DNA of 64,000 bases. Source: Shimia sp. Alg240-R146 (GTDB lineage: Bacteria > Pseudomonadota > Alphaproteobacteria > Rhodobacterales > Rhodobacteraceae). Positions 44,119-52,436 of the stretch are shown here, in pieces; position 1 is the first letter of the stretch, and each line of letters begins with the position of its first letter. A program made the position numbers and the translations under genes. Location of the stretch: contig NZ_CAMZOK010000003.1 in the NCBI RefSeq assembly GCF_947331465.1, positions 766,237 through 830,236 on the forward strand, written 5' to 3'. Below the pieces are notes generated by a model. The model saw only the letters and a list, made by a program, of their open reading frames with translations. It searched no databases and had not been told where the DNA came from.

Positions 44119-45489
44119 ATGAAAAATAGCTCTGAAGACACCAAAGTCCCACGCGACAATATCAAAGATCGGGTAGAAGCTTTCTTACCGGCCTTGCAAA
44201 TTTCAGCCTCCCTGACGCTTTTTGGTATTGGCCTAGCGCTCTTGCTTTTCACGATAGTCCGCATCGGCGGCCAACGCGGCGACTACTTCCTAATTGAGGC
44301 GGAAACGTCCCGATTTGAATATCAGGTCACAAACAGTGAGCAGGCGATGCTGTTTGTCTCCGGCGTTCGGATGACAACCGGCAACAAAGACGTCGTAAAA
44401 AAATCTGACACCGGAGCCGCATCGGAAACAGGCGGATCGGATGATAGTAGTGACGGCCATTGCGTCTACGGTCATTTGGAGCCGCAACACGGCGCCGTTA
44501 TGGAATTTGACATTTTGAACGGGCTGCAACGCCTGCAGATCCGCGCGGCCAAAGGTGACGAATACAAGAAACGTCGGACTTACTTTGATCGTTTCCTGAA
44601 TTGGACGCGCGCCTTCATTGCGACGGGCCCGTCCGCGCGGCAATTCGTCCCGAACAAGGAACCCGTTCCCCTTGCCGCTTTGGACTTCGCGGGAGCCGAA
44701 TATGTGATTTCAGGCGCTGATGCGCCTGTTGACGTCTTTTTGCTGGATCAAGAGCAACCAACCGGCAGTCTGACTTTTGATCAACACGTCGTCATTGTTG
44801 AAGATGAAAGCTGTCGGAAATCAGAAAGTGCTGACTCGGGTGCGCGCGACGAGCCGAAGGCGAAGCAAACGGAAGTTGCCTTCGGTCCGCGAGGCGAGCC
44901 AATTCCGATCGATGGTCCGGGCTATATCGGACGCCGATTGGTGGCCAATACCGAAGGCAACTGGCGGCCCAGCACCGATCTGGAATTCACCAGCGGCAGT
45001 ATCGAGATTTTGGTGCGAGAAACGCTTTGCGGGCCTCTCACAATGTTGTCCGCGACCGGCTGTCGGCGGGTATACCGCCCCAATCGCGACGCCACACCGA
45101 TCCCCGGCGGTGCCACATTGCGCGGCCTTCAGAAAGCATCGGGCAAAGAATTCACCTCATTGATGTGGGGTCAGGTGCATTTCGACGGAGAGATGTACAA
45201 GGTCAACGTGTCGACCGAGGCCTACGCGGTTGACATGATACAGCCCGGCGGACCGTCGCGCGTGGCAGGCAACCGCCTGTCTCTGACGCTGTTTGACCGG
45301 CTGTTTGTGGAGCCGGCACTGGTCATTGCCGTCACTTTCTTTGCCGCTGTGATCGGCTGGATACTTAGCATTCTTCAAGTTGAGCCTGTCGCGCCACGCG
45401 CAGCAAAGCATGGCAATCGCAAAGAGGCTGAGGCAATCCCCGCAGACGGCGAGACTCCCCCGCCATCTGAAGAAACTGACGAGAGTTGA
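44119..45489 (+). CDS. Bitopic membrane protein with large extracytoplasmic domain, unknown family
   Basis: The 456-aa protein has an N-terminal helix (about 28-48, ISASLTLFGIGLALLLFTIV) and a C-terminal helix (about 398-420, ALVIAVTFFAAVIGWILSIL). A periplasmic domain of about 350 residues lies between them and contains cysteines in DGHCVYG, DESCRK, ETLCGPL and ATGCRRV. The cytoplasmic tail is acidic and Pro-rich (ETPPPSEETDES). No domain is recognised. As last gene of the plus-strand caspase operon it is the best candidate for linking the periplasmic proteins to the inner membrane. It is convergent with the following GMC gene. Confidence 0.65.
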   Translation: MKNSSEDTKVPRDNIKDRVEAFLPALQISASLTLFGIGLALLLFTIVRIGGQRGDYFLIEAETSRFEYQVTNSEQAMLFVSGVRMTTGNKDVVKKSDTGAASETGGSDDSSDGHCVYGHLEPQHGAVMEFDILNGLQRLQIRAAKGDEYKKRRTYFDRFLNWTRAFIATGPSARQFVPNKEPVPLAALDFAGAEYVISGADAPVDVFLLDQEQPTGSLTFDQHVVIVEDESCRKSESADSGARDEPKAKQTEVAFGPRGEPIPIDGPGYIGRRLVANTEGNWRPSTDLEFTSGSIEILVRETLCGPLTMLSATGCRRVYRPNRDATPIPGGATLRGLQKASGKEFTSLMWGQVHFDGEMYKVNVSTEAYAVDMIQPGGPSRVAGNRLSLTLFDRLFVEPALVIAVTFFAAVIGWILSILQVEPVAPRAAKHGNRKEAEAIPADGETPPPSEETDES

Positions 45490-45495
45490 TCTGAC

Positions 45496-47112
45496 CTAGG
45501 CTTGCGCCGCCTTGATCATGTCGGCGCATTTTTCGCCAATCATGATGGTGGGCGCATTGGTGTTGCCGCTGACCAGCGTCGGCATCACCGAAGCATCTGC
45601 GACACGCAACCCTTCCAGCCCGCGCACCCGCAATTGTGGATCTACCACGGCCATGTCATCCACGCCCATTTTGCAGGTCCCAACGGGGTGATACACCGTG
45701 TCCGCGCGGGCGCGAATGTGCTCCTCCCAATCGGCGTCGCTCATCGCGTCGTTCAGACCAAACAGCTCTTTGTGTTTGTATTTCGCCAGCGCTGGCGCTT
45801 CCAACACGGCGCGCGTTATCTTGGCGCCTTTGATCATGGTCTGCATGTCCCGCTCATCATCAAAGAAGTTCGGATCGATCTTGGGTGGTGCCATGGGATC
45901 AGCGGAATTCAATGTCACCTCACCCCGCGAATGCGGGCGCAACACGCAGATATGACAGGAATATCCGTGACCAAGATGCAGCTTGCGTGCGTGATCATCG
46001 ACGATGGAGATCACAAAATGCGTCTGCACATCGGGGCGTTCAAGGCTGCTATCGGTTTTGAAGAAAGACCCTGCCTCGGCAATCGTGGAGGCCACCATCG
46101 AGTTGCCATCCTTGCGCCATTTGAAAATCTCGCCCGTCAGTTTGGCGGTGGCGCGTACGCCAATCCCGATGTTGTCGGTGTCCTTGGTTTTGTAGGCCAG
46201 AACAAAATCGATGTGATCCTGCAAGTTCTGTCCGACGCCGGCCAGTTCATGCTGCATCTCGATGCCATGCGGCGTGATGTCTTCGGCCCGGCCAATACCG
46301 GAAAGCTGCAACAACTGTGGGCTTTGGAAGGCGCCTCCGCACAGGATCACTTCCTTGTCGGCGCGTACCTCTTGGTCCGTCTTGCCCTGCCGATAGGCCA
46401 CCCCGACCGCACGTTTTCCCTCCAACAGAACCTTGGTGGCATGCGCCCCCGTGATCACCGTCAGATTGGGACGCGCATCCATCACAGGATGCAGATACCC
46501 CGCCGCCGCAGAACACCGTTCGCCGTTCTTATCGGGGGCGTGAAACAGCGTGGTTTGATACAGCCCCGCCCCCTCGTTGTCGCCGTCGTTGAAATCCGCC
46601 GTCTCACGGATCTGCATCTCGCTGCTGGCCTCAACAAATGCGCGCGCAATGGGGCGCGGCGCCTTGGCATTGGACACTTGTAAAGGCCCGGAATCGCCAT
46701 GAAAATCATCCGCGCCGTTGACGTTGTTCTCGGCCTTTTTGAAATAGGGCAGCACCGCATCCCATCCCCAACCGTCACAGCCTAAGTCGGCCCAACCATC
46801 ATAATCCTGCCGCTGGCCGCGCACGTACAGCATCGCGTTGATCGCGCTTGATCCGCCCAGCGCCTTGCCGCGCGGCTGATAGCCTTTGCGCCCGTTCAAC
46901 CCCTTTTGCGGCACCGTCTCAAAGGCCCAGTTGTTGATCTTGCCATAGCCCGGCAACATCGCGACCACGCCAATCGGCGCACGCACGAGAATGCCGTCGC
47001 CTTTGCCGCCTGCCTCCAGCAAACAAACCTTTGTCTGTGGATCTTCGCTCAGACGCGATGCAATCGTGGCCCCAGCCGAGCCGCCTCCGACAATCACAAA
47101 ATCATAGCTCAC
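45496..47112 (-). CDS. GMC-family choline/alcohol dehydrogenase-like flavoprotein
   Basis: The 538-aa protein starts at GTG 47112 behind GGGAGGGACTGTT; the open frame runs on to 47283 but without family resemblance. FAD binding is shown by FVIVGGGSAGATIASRLSED and the distal Glu in LLEAGG; GMC signatures are GKALGGSSAINAMLYVRG and, later, YHPVGTCKMG with the catalytic His. LRVADASVMPTLVSGNTNAPTIMI closes the fold. It resembles BetA and related alcohol dehydrogenases; without betB/betI beside it, the substrate is uncertain. An operator-like palindrome lies upstream. Confidence 0.88.
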   Translation of the reverse strand: MSYDFVIVGGGSAGATIASRLSEDPQTKVCLLEAGGKGDGILVRAPIGVVAMLPGYGKINNWAFETVPQKGLNGRKGYQPRGKALGGSSAINAMLYVRGQRQDYDGWADLGCDGWGWDAVLPYFKKAENNVNGADDFHGDSGPLQVSNAKAPRPIARAFVEASSEMQIRETADFNDGDNEGAGLYQTTLFHAPDKNGERCSAAAGYLHPVMDARPNLTVITGAHATKVLLEGKRAVGVAYRQGKTDQEVRADKEVILCGGAFQSPQLLQLSGIGRAEDITPHGIEMQHELAGVGQNLQDHIDFVLAYKTKDTDNIGIGVRATAKLTGEIFKWRKDGNSMVASTIAEAGSFFKTDSSLERPDVQTHFVISIVDDHARKLHLGHGYSCHICVLRPHSRGEVTLNSADPMAPPKIDPNFFDDERDMQTMIKGAKITRAVLEAPALAKYKHKELFGLNDAMSDADWEEHIRARADTVYHPVGTCKMGVDDMAVVDPQLRVRGLEGLRVADASVMPTLVSGNTNAPTIMIGEKCADMIKAAQA

Positions 47113-47217
47113 AACAGTCCCTCCCCCAACGAGCGCATTGATGTCCTCCAAAAACATCGCCGCGTTCCGATTTGAACCAGTGAAGCAGCGGTTACGTCGT
47201 TCGGTCCAGCTTTTTGC

Positions 47218-47238
47218 AAAGTGACTTACCGTCACTTT
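47218..47238. promoter_or_regulatory. 21-bp inverted repeat upstream of GMC dehydrogenase gene
   Basis: AAAGTGAC-TTACC-GTCACTTT is a perfect inverted repeat with 8-bp arms, 106 bp upstream of the GTG start of the dehydrogenase. The form suits a TetR-type dimer, but no such regulator is in the window. Confidence 0.55.
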
Positions 47239-47253
47239 TGCCGCCAAAACGCA

Positions 47254-47280
47254 AAAGGCAGGACCAAAAGCCCTGCCTTT
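47254..47280 (-). terminator. Rho-independent terminator after gltX
   Basis: On the minus strand AAAGGCAGG and CCTGCCTTT form a 9-bp stem with a 9-nt loop, followed by TTTTGCGTTTTGG. It lies 26 bp after the gltX stop. Confidence 0.8.
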
Positions 47281-47306
47281 CACATCATTATCAATAACTT
47301 AGAAAC

Positions 47307-48959
47307 TCAGAGCACCAAAGATGCCCGCGCCTTGACCTGTTCCGGCCCCATCACCTGCATGATGGAGTAAAGGTCAGGCGAGCGCTCTTTTCCAGCCAGC
47401 AACACGCGGAAAATCTTGGCCACATGCGCGACGGTGCCTTTGTAGTCGTCCGGGTTTTGCTTGAAATCTTTAGGACGCAAGGCAAAGCCGTGCTTGCCGC
47501 CCAACTCTTTCATTTTTCCGAACCAAGTCTGGTTGTCATCGCTTGGGTCATAGCCTTCAAGGAATTCGGTTACCAAGGCCGCCAGCTCATCCGCGTTTAG
47601 ATAATCCACCATCGCCCGCGCCTCATCAGCGGTCAGGGTAAAGCGGTCGTCAAAGAAATAGGCTAGCTCGCCCTTAACGTCGCTCCACTTTTCGATGTCC
47701 TTGCGCGGGTTCTGCGCCTCATCGCGTTCAATCGCCATAATGGCGCGGGACCGATCAGGATCCGCCGTCATCAATGTTGCCAGATCAGTGTCGTGCGTCT
47801 TTGCCCAAGGCAGCACGCGGTCATAAAGCTCGTCGCTCTTGAGCGTCGAGACAAAGTTGCGGCTGATGTGGCCGAGTTTCTCGAAATCAAACAAGGGCCC
47901 GCTGCTGCCCTTGAGGCCGCGCATCGTGAGCGGGAATTCCCACGACGAAGTCTCGGGGTTTTCTTTGGACCAGTCCTCAAAATTGGCATCTGCAAGCGTC
48001 ATCAGGTAATCCAGCACCGCCTCGTTGGAATATCCCAACTCCTCAAAATAGCCGACGCTTGCCTCGGGGTCTTTGCGCTTGGACAATTTGCGACGCGAAG
48101 TGCCGTCCATCTTGTTGATCGGCGCGATGTGGGCGTATTCCGGTGCGTCCCAGCCCAGCGCCTCGAAAAGCTGCAAATGCGTCGGGATCGACGACAGCCA
48201 TTCGTCACCGCGAATGACGTGGGTGGTGCCCATCAGGTGGTCGTCGACGGCATGGGCAAAGTGATACGTCGGCAGGCCGTCGGCCTTCATTATCACGATG
48301 TCCTGATCGTTCTCCGGCAGTTTACGTTCACCAAAGAGCAAGTCCTCGAACTTCATTTTGCGCTCAATCTTGCCTTCAGCGCGGAAGCGGATCACGAAAG
48401 GTGTGCCGGCGTCTAAAGCCGCCTGCACGTCCTCTTCGGGGCGATCACGCCATTCAGCCCATACGCCATAGTACCCGGTGCGCATCTTTCGCAGTTGCTG
48501 CTTGTCGCGCATCGCTTCCAGCTCTTCGCCGGAGGCAAAGCACGGATAGGCTTTGCCGGTCGCCAACAGATGTTTGACGTAGGCCTGATAGATCTCCATG
48601 CGTTGGCTTTGGCGATAAGGGCCATAGGCGCCTTTGTCGTTGCCTTCGGTGTCGACGCCTTCATCAAACGTCACGCCAAAGTGGTCAAAGGCATGGGTGA
48701 TGAAATCCACCGCGCCTTCGACTTCGCGTTTCTTGTCGGTGTCTTCAATCCGCAAGATCGACACGCCAGCAGTTTCACGTGCGAAATGGGCACAGATACG
48801 GCCCACATAAAGCGTGCCGATGTGCATGAAACCGGTCGGGCTTGGCCCCACCCGCGTAACCATCGCACCCTCAGGCAGGTCGCGCTTTGGAAAACGTTCT
48901 GCAAGCTCTTCGGGTGTGGGCAGTGGATTGGGAAAAATGCGATCTACGATGTTGGACAT
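47307..48959 (-). CDS. gltX: Glutamate--tRNA ligase, long form
   Basis: The 550-aa class I synthetase charges tRNA(Glu). The HIGH-type motif reads GPSPTGFMHIGTLYVG, the KMSKS-type loop reads RRKLSKRKDPEAS, and VIRGDEWLSSIPTHLQLFEALGW is conserved. ATG 48959 (SNIVDRIFPNPLPTPEELAERFP) was chosen; earlier residues in the open frame are unlike the family. Usual alphaproteobacterial GltX proteins are about 440-480 aa; this length and the LPEGAMVTRVGPSPTGFMHIG opening instead recall the about 550-aa clostridial type. It may be a second or acquired synthetase. The ribosome site is weak. Confidence 0.88.
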   Translation of the reverse strand: MSNIVDRIFPNPLPTPEELAERFPKRDLPEGAMVTRVGPSPTGFMHIGTLYVGRICAHFARETAGVSILRIEDTDKKREVEGAVDFITHAFDHFGVTFDEGVDTEGNDKGAYGPYRQSQRMEIYQAYVKHLLATGKAYPCFASGEELEAMRDKQQLRKMRTGYYGVWAEWRDRPEEDVQAALDAGTPFVIRFRAEGKIERKMKFEDLLFGERKLPENDQDIVIMKADGLPTYHFAHAVDDHLMGTTHVIRGDEWLSSIPTHLQLFEALGWDAPEYAHIAPINKMDGTSRRKLSKRKDPEASVGYFEELGYSNEAVLDYLMTLADANFEDWSKENPETSSWEFPLTMRGLKGSSGPLFDFEKLGHISRNFVSTLKSDELYDRVLPWAKTHDTDLATLMTADPDRSRAIMAIERDEAQNPRKDIEKWSDVKGELAYFFDDRFTLTADEARAMVDYLNADELAALVTEFLEGYDPSDDNQTWFGKMKELGGKHGFALRPKDFKQNPDDYKGTVAHVAKIFRVLLAGKERSPDLYSIMQVMGPEQVKARASLVL

Positions 48960-49071
48960 GACACCAGCGTTTCTAGAAAGGACAGCGACTGCCACGCCCC
49001 AAATGGCGCAGCGCGAATTTGCGTCACCTCTAGTGGGCATGGGCCTTGTTGACAAGGGTTGCGCACAAAAC

Positions 49072-49097
49072 GAAGCGGGCCAGCAAGGACCCGCTTC
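49072..49097 (-). terminator. Rho-independent terminator after Gfo/Idh gene
   Basis: GAAGCGGG (49072-49079) and CCCGCTTC (49090-49097) form a perfect 8-bp stem. On the minus strand GTTTTG follows. It ends the sugar ABC operon ahead of gltX. Confidence 0.7.
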
Positions 49098-49119
49098 CGT
49101 CTTAATGTATTGCGTGGCC

Positions 49120-50262
49120 TTACCCCAGCGAGACCCAACCGGCGTTTTTGCGTGAACTACTTACGCAGGCATCGACAAACTGCACCCCGGCCAACCCGTC
49201 CGAGATCCCCGGCAGGGGTGGGTCTGAGGGCAGGCTTGCCCCAGGCGTATGCGCGCGGATCACGTCTGCGGTCTGCGCATAAAGGTTGGCAAAAGCCTCA
49301 AGGTAGCCTTCGGGGTGGCCACCGGGCGTACGGGTCAGGTTTTCAAACGCTGCCCCCATGCCAGACCCGGCGCGGGTCAGGATTTGCGTCGGCTTGCCAA
49401 ACTCGGTGAACAGCATCTGGTTCGGGTTTTCCTGCGCCCATTCGATGCCGCCCTTTGAGCCATATACCCGCAGTTTCAGCGCATTTTCATTGCCCGGCGC
49501 GACTTGGGAGCACCAAAGCATTCCCCGCGCACCGCCCTGAAACCGCAGCATCACGTGGGCGTTGTCGTCCACTTGCCGCCCCGGCACAAAGCTTTGCAAA
49601 TCCGCGCTCAGCGCTTCGGGTGTAAGACCAGAAACAAAACATGCCAGATTGAAGGCATGCGTGCCGATGTCACCGGTTGACCCTCCAGCGCCAGACCGCG
49701 CCGGATCGGTGCGCCATGCGGCCTGTTTGTTGTCACCGTCCTGCGCCTTGGTCAGCCAGTCTTGCGGGTATTCCACCTGCACCACGCGAATGTCGCCCAG
49801 CGCGCCGTCCGCCACCATTTGGCGGGCTTGGCGCATCAGGGGATAGCCGGTGTAGTTGTGCGTCAGAATGAACAGCGCGTCCGAGCTATCCACCGCCTTC
49901 GCCAATTTGCGCGCGTCCGGCAAATTGGAGGTCAGCGGCTTGTCGCAGATCACATGAATGCCGCGTTTGAGGAACTCCCGCGCGGCCGGATAGTGCACAT
50001 GGTTCGGCGTCACGATGGCCACGGCCTCGATGCCGTCTTTCAATCGCGCCTCGCGGATCGCCATCGCCTTGAAATCATCATAGGTGCGGGCCGGATCAAG
50101 CCCGAGCGCCGCACCGGATGCCTGTGCTTTTTCAGGTGTCGACGACAAAGCCCCCGCCACCAGATCAAACTGTCCGTCAATGCGCGCCGCAATGCGGTGT
50201 ACCGCGCCGATAAAGGCATCGTTGCCGCCACCCACCATGCCAAGTCGGATTGGTCGTGTCAT
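49120..50262 (-). CDS. Gfo/Idh/MocA-family dehydrogenase of sugar ABC operon
   Basis: The 380-aa NAD(P)-dependent enzyme probably oxidises a sugar, sugar alcohol or glycoside. It shows RLGMVGGGNDAFIGAVHRIA (Rossmann fold), VTPNHVHYPAAREFL and VICDKPLTSNL, where the usual EKP appears as DKP with the Lys retained. The C-terminal domain has GGSTGDIGTHAFNLACF. It is the last gene of a minus-strand operon, 3 bp after the TIM-barrel isomerase; these two families are often paired in oxidation-isomerisation routes for glycosides and inositols. A terminator follows. Confidence 0.88.
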   Translation of the reverse strand: MTRPIRLGMVGGGNDAFIGAVHRIAARIDGQFDLVAGALSSTPEKAQASGAALGLDPARTYDDFKAMAIREARLKDGIEAVAIVTPNHVHYPAAREFLKRGIHVICDKPLTSNLPDARKLAKAVDSSDALFILTHNYTGYPLMRQARQMVADGALGDIRVVQVEYPQDWLTKAQDGDNKQAAWRTDPARSGAGGSTGDIGTHAFNLACFVSGLTPEALSADLQSFVPGRQVDDNAHVMLRFQGGARGMLWCSQVAPGNENALKLRVYGSKGGIEWAQENPNQMLFTEFGKPTQILTRAGSGMGAAFENLTRTPGGHPEGYLEAFANLYAQTADVIRAHTPGASLPSDPPLPGISDGLAGVQFVDACVSSSRKNAGWVSLG

Positions 50263-50265
50263 CGC

Positions 50266-51318
50266 TCAGATCCCCAGCATACGTTTGTTGGTTACGTCAT
50301 CGGCGCCAGTATCCGCGAAATCATCAAACGCCTTTTCGGTCACGCGAATAATGTGGTCGCGCACAAAGGCCGCGCCTTCGCGGGCACCGTCTTCGGGATG
50401 CTTCAAACAGCACTCCCATTCGACCACGGCCCAGCCATCAAAGTTGTTGGCCGCCATTTTGGAGAACACCGCGTTGAAATCGACCTGACCGTCGCCCAAC
50501 GAGCGGAACCGTCCCGCACGATCGACCCACGGCTGATAGCCGGAATAGACACCCTGCCGGCCTGTCGGGTTGAACTCCGCGTCTTTGACGTGGAACATTT
50601 TGATCCGGTCGCGATAGATGTCGATATTGTCCAGATAATCCAGACATTGCAGCACATAATGGCTCGGATCATAAAGCATGTTGCAGCGCGGGTGATTGTT
50701 CACGCGCTCTAAGAACATCTCAAACGTGATCCCGTCATGCAGATCTTCGCCCGGATGGATTTCATAGCAAATATCCACGCCCATCTGATCCGCATGGTCC
50801 AGAATGGGCCGCCAACGGTTCGCCAATTCTTCAAACGCCGTATCAATCAAACCCGCAGGCCGCTGTGGCCAAGGGTAAACATACGGCCACGCCAGCGCGC
50901 CGGAAAATGTCACATGCTGATGGATGCCAAGGTTATAACTTGCGGTGATGGCCAATTTGACCTGCTCCACCGCCCACGCCTGTCGTGCTTTTGGATTGCC
51001 GTGCACTTCGGGTGCGGCAAAGCCGTCAAAAGCCTCGTCATAGGCCGGATGTACGGCCACCAATTGGCCTTGCAGATGGGTCGATAATTCGGTGATCTCA
51101 ACTCCGTTTTCCTTGGCCACGCCAACCAATTCGTCGCAATAGCTGCGTGAACTTGCCGCTTTACCAAGGTCAAAAATGCGTGCGTCCCAGCTTGGCACCT
51201 GAACGCCTTTGTATCCGCAATCGGCCGCCCATTTGGTGATGCTGTCCCATGAATTGAACGGTGCCTCGTCCCCTGCAAACTGCGCCAGAAACAGCGCGGG
51301 ACCTTTGATGGTTTTCAT
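50266..51318 (-). CDS. Sugar phosphate isomerase/epimerase-like TIM-barrel protein
   Basis: The 350-aa protein belongs to the AP-endonuclease-2-like TIM barrels (xylose isomerase-like superfamily). Metal-binding residues are suggested by VDICYEIHPGEDL, NMLYDPSHYVLQ, KMFHVKDAEF and VVEWECCLKHPEDGA. The N-terminal sequence FNSWDSITKWAADCGYKGVQVP is typical. Its partner is the adjacent Gfo/Idh enzyme. It lies 85 bp after the binding-protein gene, separated by a hairpin. Probable role: epimerisation or isomerisation of the oxidised sugar. Confidence 0.85.
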   Translation of the reverse strand: MKTIKGPALFLAQFAGDEAPFNSWDSITKWAADCGYKGVQVPSWDARIFDLGKAASSRSYCDELVGVAKENGVEITELSTHLQGQLVAVHPAYDEAFDGFAAPEVHGNPKARQAWAVEQVKLAITASYNLGIHQHVTFSGALAWPYVYPWPQRPAGLIDTAFEELANRWRPILDHADQMGVDICYEIHPGEDLHDGITFEMFLERVNNHPRCNMLYDPSHYVLQCLDYLDNIDIYRDRIKMFHVKDAEFNPTGRQGVYSGYQPWVDRAGRFRSLGDGQVDFNAVFSKMAANNFDGWAVVEWECCLKHPEDGAREGAAFVRDHIIRVTEKAFDDFADTGADDVTNKRMLGI

Positions 51319-51348
51319 TGTCTTTCTCCTGTTGCCGGGGGTGGTTGT

Positions 51349-51382
51349 GGCAAGAGGACGATTGGGAGAACGCCCTCTTGCC
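51349..51382 (-). other. Hairpin after sugar-binding-protein gene
   Basis: GGCAAGAGG (51349-51357) and CCTCTTGCC (51374-51382) form a 9-bp stem. There is no T-run on the minus strand. Such hairpins after binding-protein genes commonly protect the upstream mRNA and raise binding-protein yield. Confidence 0.55.
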
Positions 51383-51403
51383 GAATTTCCCTAAATCGTC
51401 GAC

Positions 51404-52357
51404 TTAGAACGGGGAGTCAGGGAAATAGAAGCTGGCCGCGTTTTCCTTGGTGATAAGGGTCGCGCCCAGAATGTAGCGACCGGCCACTGGACCGTTGGAT
51501 TTGAATGCAGCCACGGTCACATCCATCGCTGTGGCGATCATGCTTGGTGGATACAGCACATCCACAGGCACCAGCTCGTTGCCGTCCATGATGCCTTTGA
51601 TGGTTTCTTTCATGCCGGCACCGCCAACAACGAACATACCATCGCCATCACGACCCGCCTGCTTCAGCGCAGCCACAACACCAATCGCGATATCGTCATC
51701 CTGCGCCCAAACCGCGTCGATGTCGGGGAAACGCGACAGGAAATCCTGCATCACTTCAAAGCCGTCATCACGGTTCCAGTTGGCGTGTTTGTGGTCGAGA
51801 ATATTGACGCCAGAGCCTTCCATTTCGGCCATAAAGGCATCGAAACGCTCGTTGTCGATCAGCGTCGGAATACCACGCAGAACCACAATGTTGTCACCGG
51901 ATTCCAAGCGGGTTTTCATGTACTGCGCCGACACGCGACCCAGTTCAGGGTTGTTGCCCGCCACATAGATGTCTTCGATGCCAGGCTGGCTCAGACCGCG
52001 GTCCACCACGGTAATCAAAGCGCCCGATTTCTTGACGTTCAGCACCGGATCGGTGAGCGGCTCGCTTTCAAACGGCAGAACCACAAGCGCGTCAATGCCA
52101 TGCACCGACACAAGGTCTTCCAGCGCGCTGGCTTGTGCGGATGGATCAGGCGAGTTGATCAGCACCAGATCCACATCAGGATACAGCGCCTCAAGGCGTT
52201 TCTCGGCCTGTTCAGCGTGCCAGTTCATACCCGCCGCCCAAGCATGGGTCGGAGTGGGGTAGCTAACGCCGATCTTGATCGTTTCGGCACTTGCCAACCC
52301 TGCCAACGACATCGTCGCCGCAGCCGCCAGTGTGCTGATTTTGCTAAGTGTTTTCAT
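51404..52357 (-). CDS. Sugar ABC transporter periplasmic binding protein (CUT2/ribose type)
   Basis: The 317-aa exported protein has a signal peptide (MKTLSKISTLAAAATMSLAGLASA) at ATG 52357, preceded by GGGAGGAAG. The type I periplasmic-binding fold is shown by IKIGVSYPTPTHAWAAGM, DALVVLPFESEPL, VDRGLSQPGIEDIYVAGNN and a DAVWAQDDDIAIGVVAAL segment, as in ribose/galactose-type binding proteins. It supplies the permease and ATPase encoded just upstream. The ligand is probably a monosaccharide or polyol, not determined. Confidence 0.9.
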   Translation of the reverse strand: MKTLSKISTLAAAATMSLAGLASAETIKIGVSYPTPTHAWAAGMNWHAEQAEKRLEALYPDVDLVLINSPDPSAQASALEDLVSVHGIDALVVLPFESEPLTDPVLNVKKSGALITVVDRGLSQPGIEDIYVAGNNPELGRVSAQYMKTRLESGDNIVVLRGIPTLIDNERFDAFMAEMEGSGVNILDHKHANWNRDDGFEVMQDFLSRFPDIDAVWAQDDDIAIGVVAALKQAGRDGDGMFVVGGAGMKETIKGIMDGNELVPVDVLYPPSMIATAMDVTVAAFKSNGPVAGRYILGATLITKENAASFYFPDSPF

Positions 52358-52436
52358 GTCTTCCTCCCTAGGAATTTGGACGCACCTCTCCTGTCCGGTG
52401 GCGCCCGGTTCTTTCGCGCAAGTTTTTGCGAGAAAC

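Noticed and set aside
47113..47283. Extended N-terminus of the choline-dehydrogenase-like protein from the upstream open frame
   Set aside because: A GTG at 47112 with a strong GGGAGGGA site begins exactly at the FAD-binding strand; the extension would cover the terminator and the inverted repeat.
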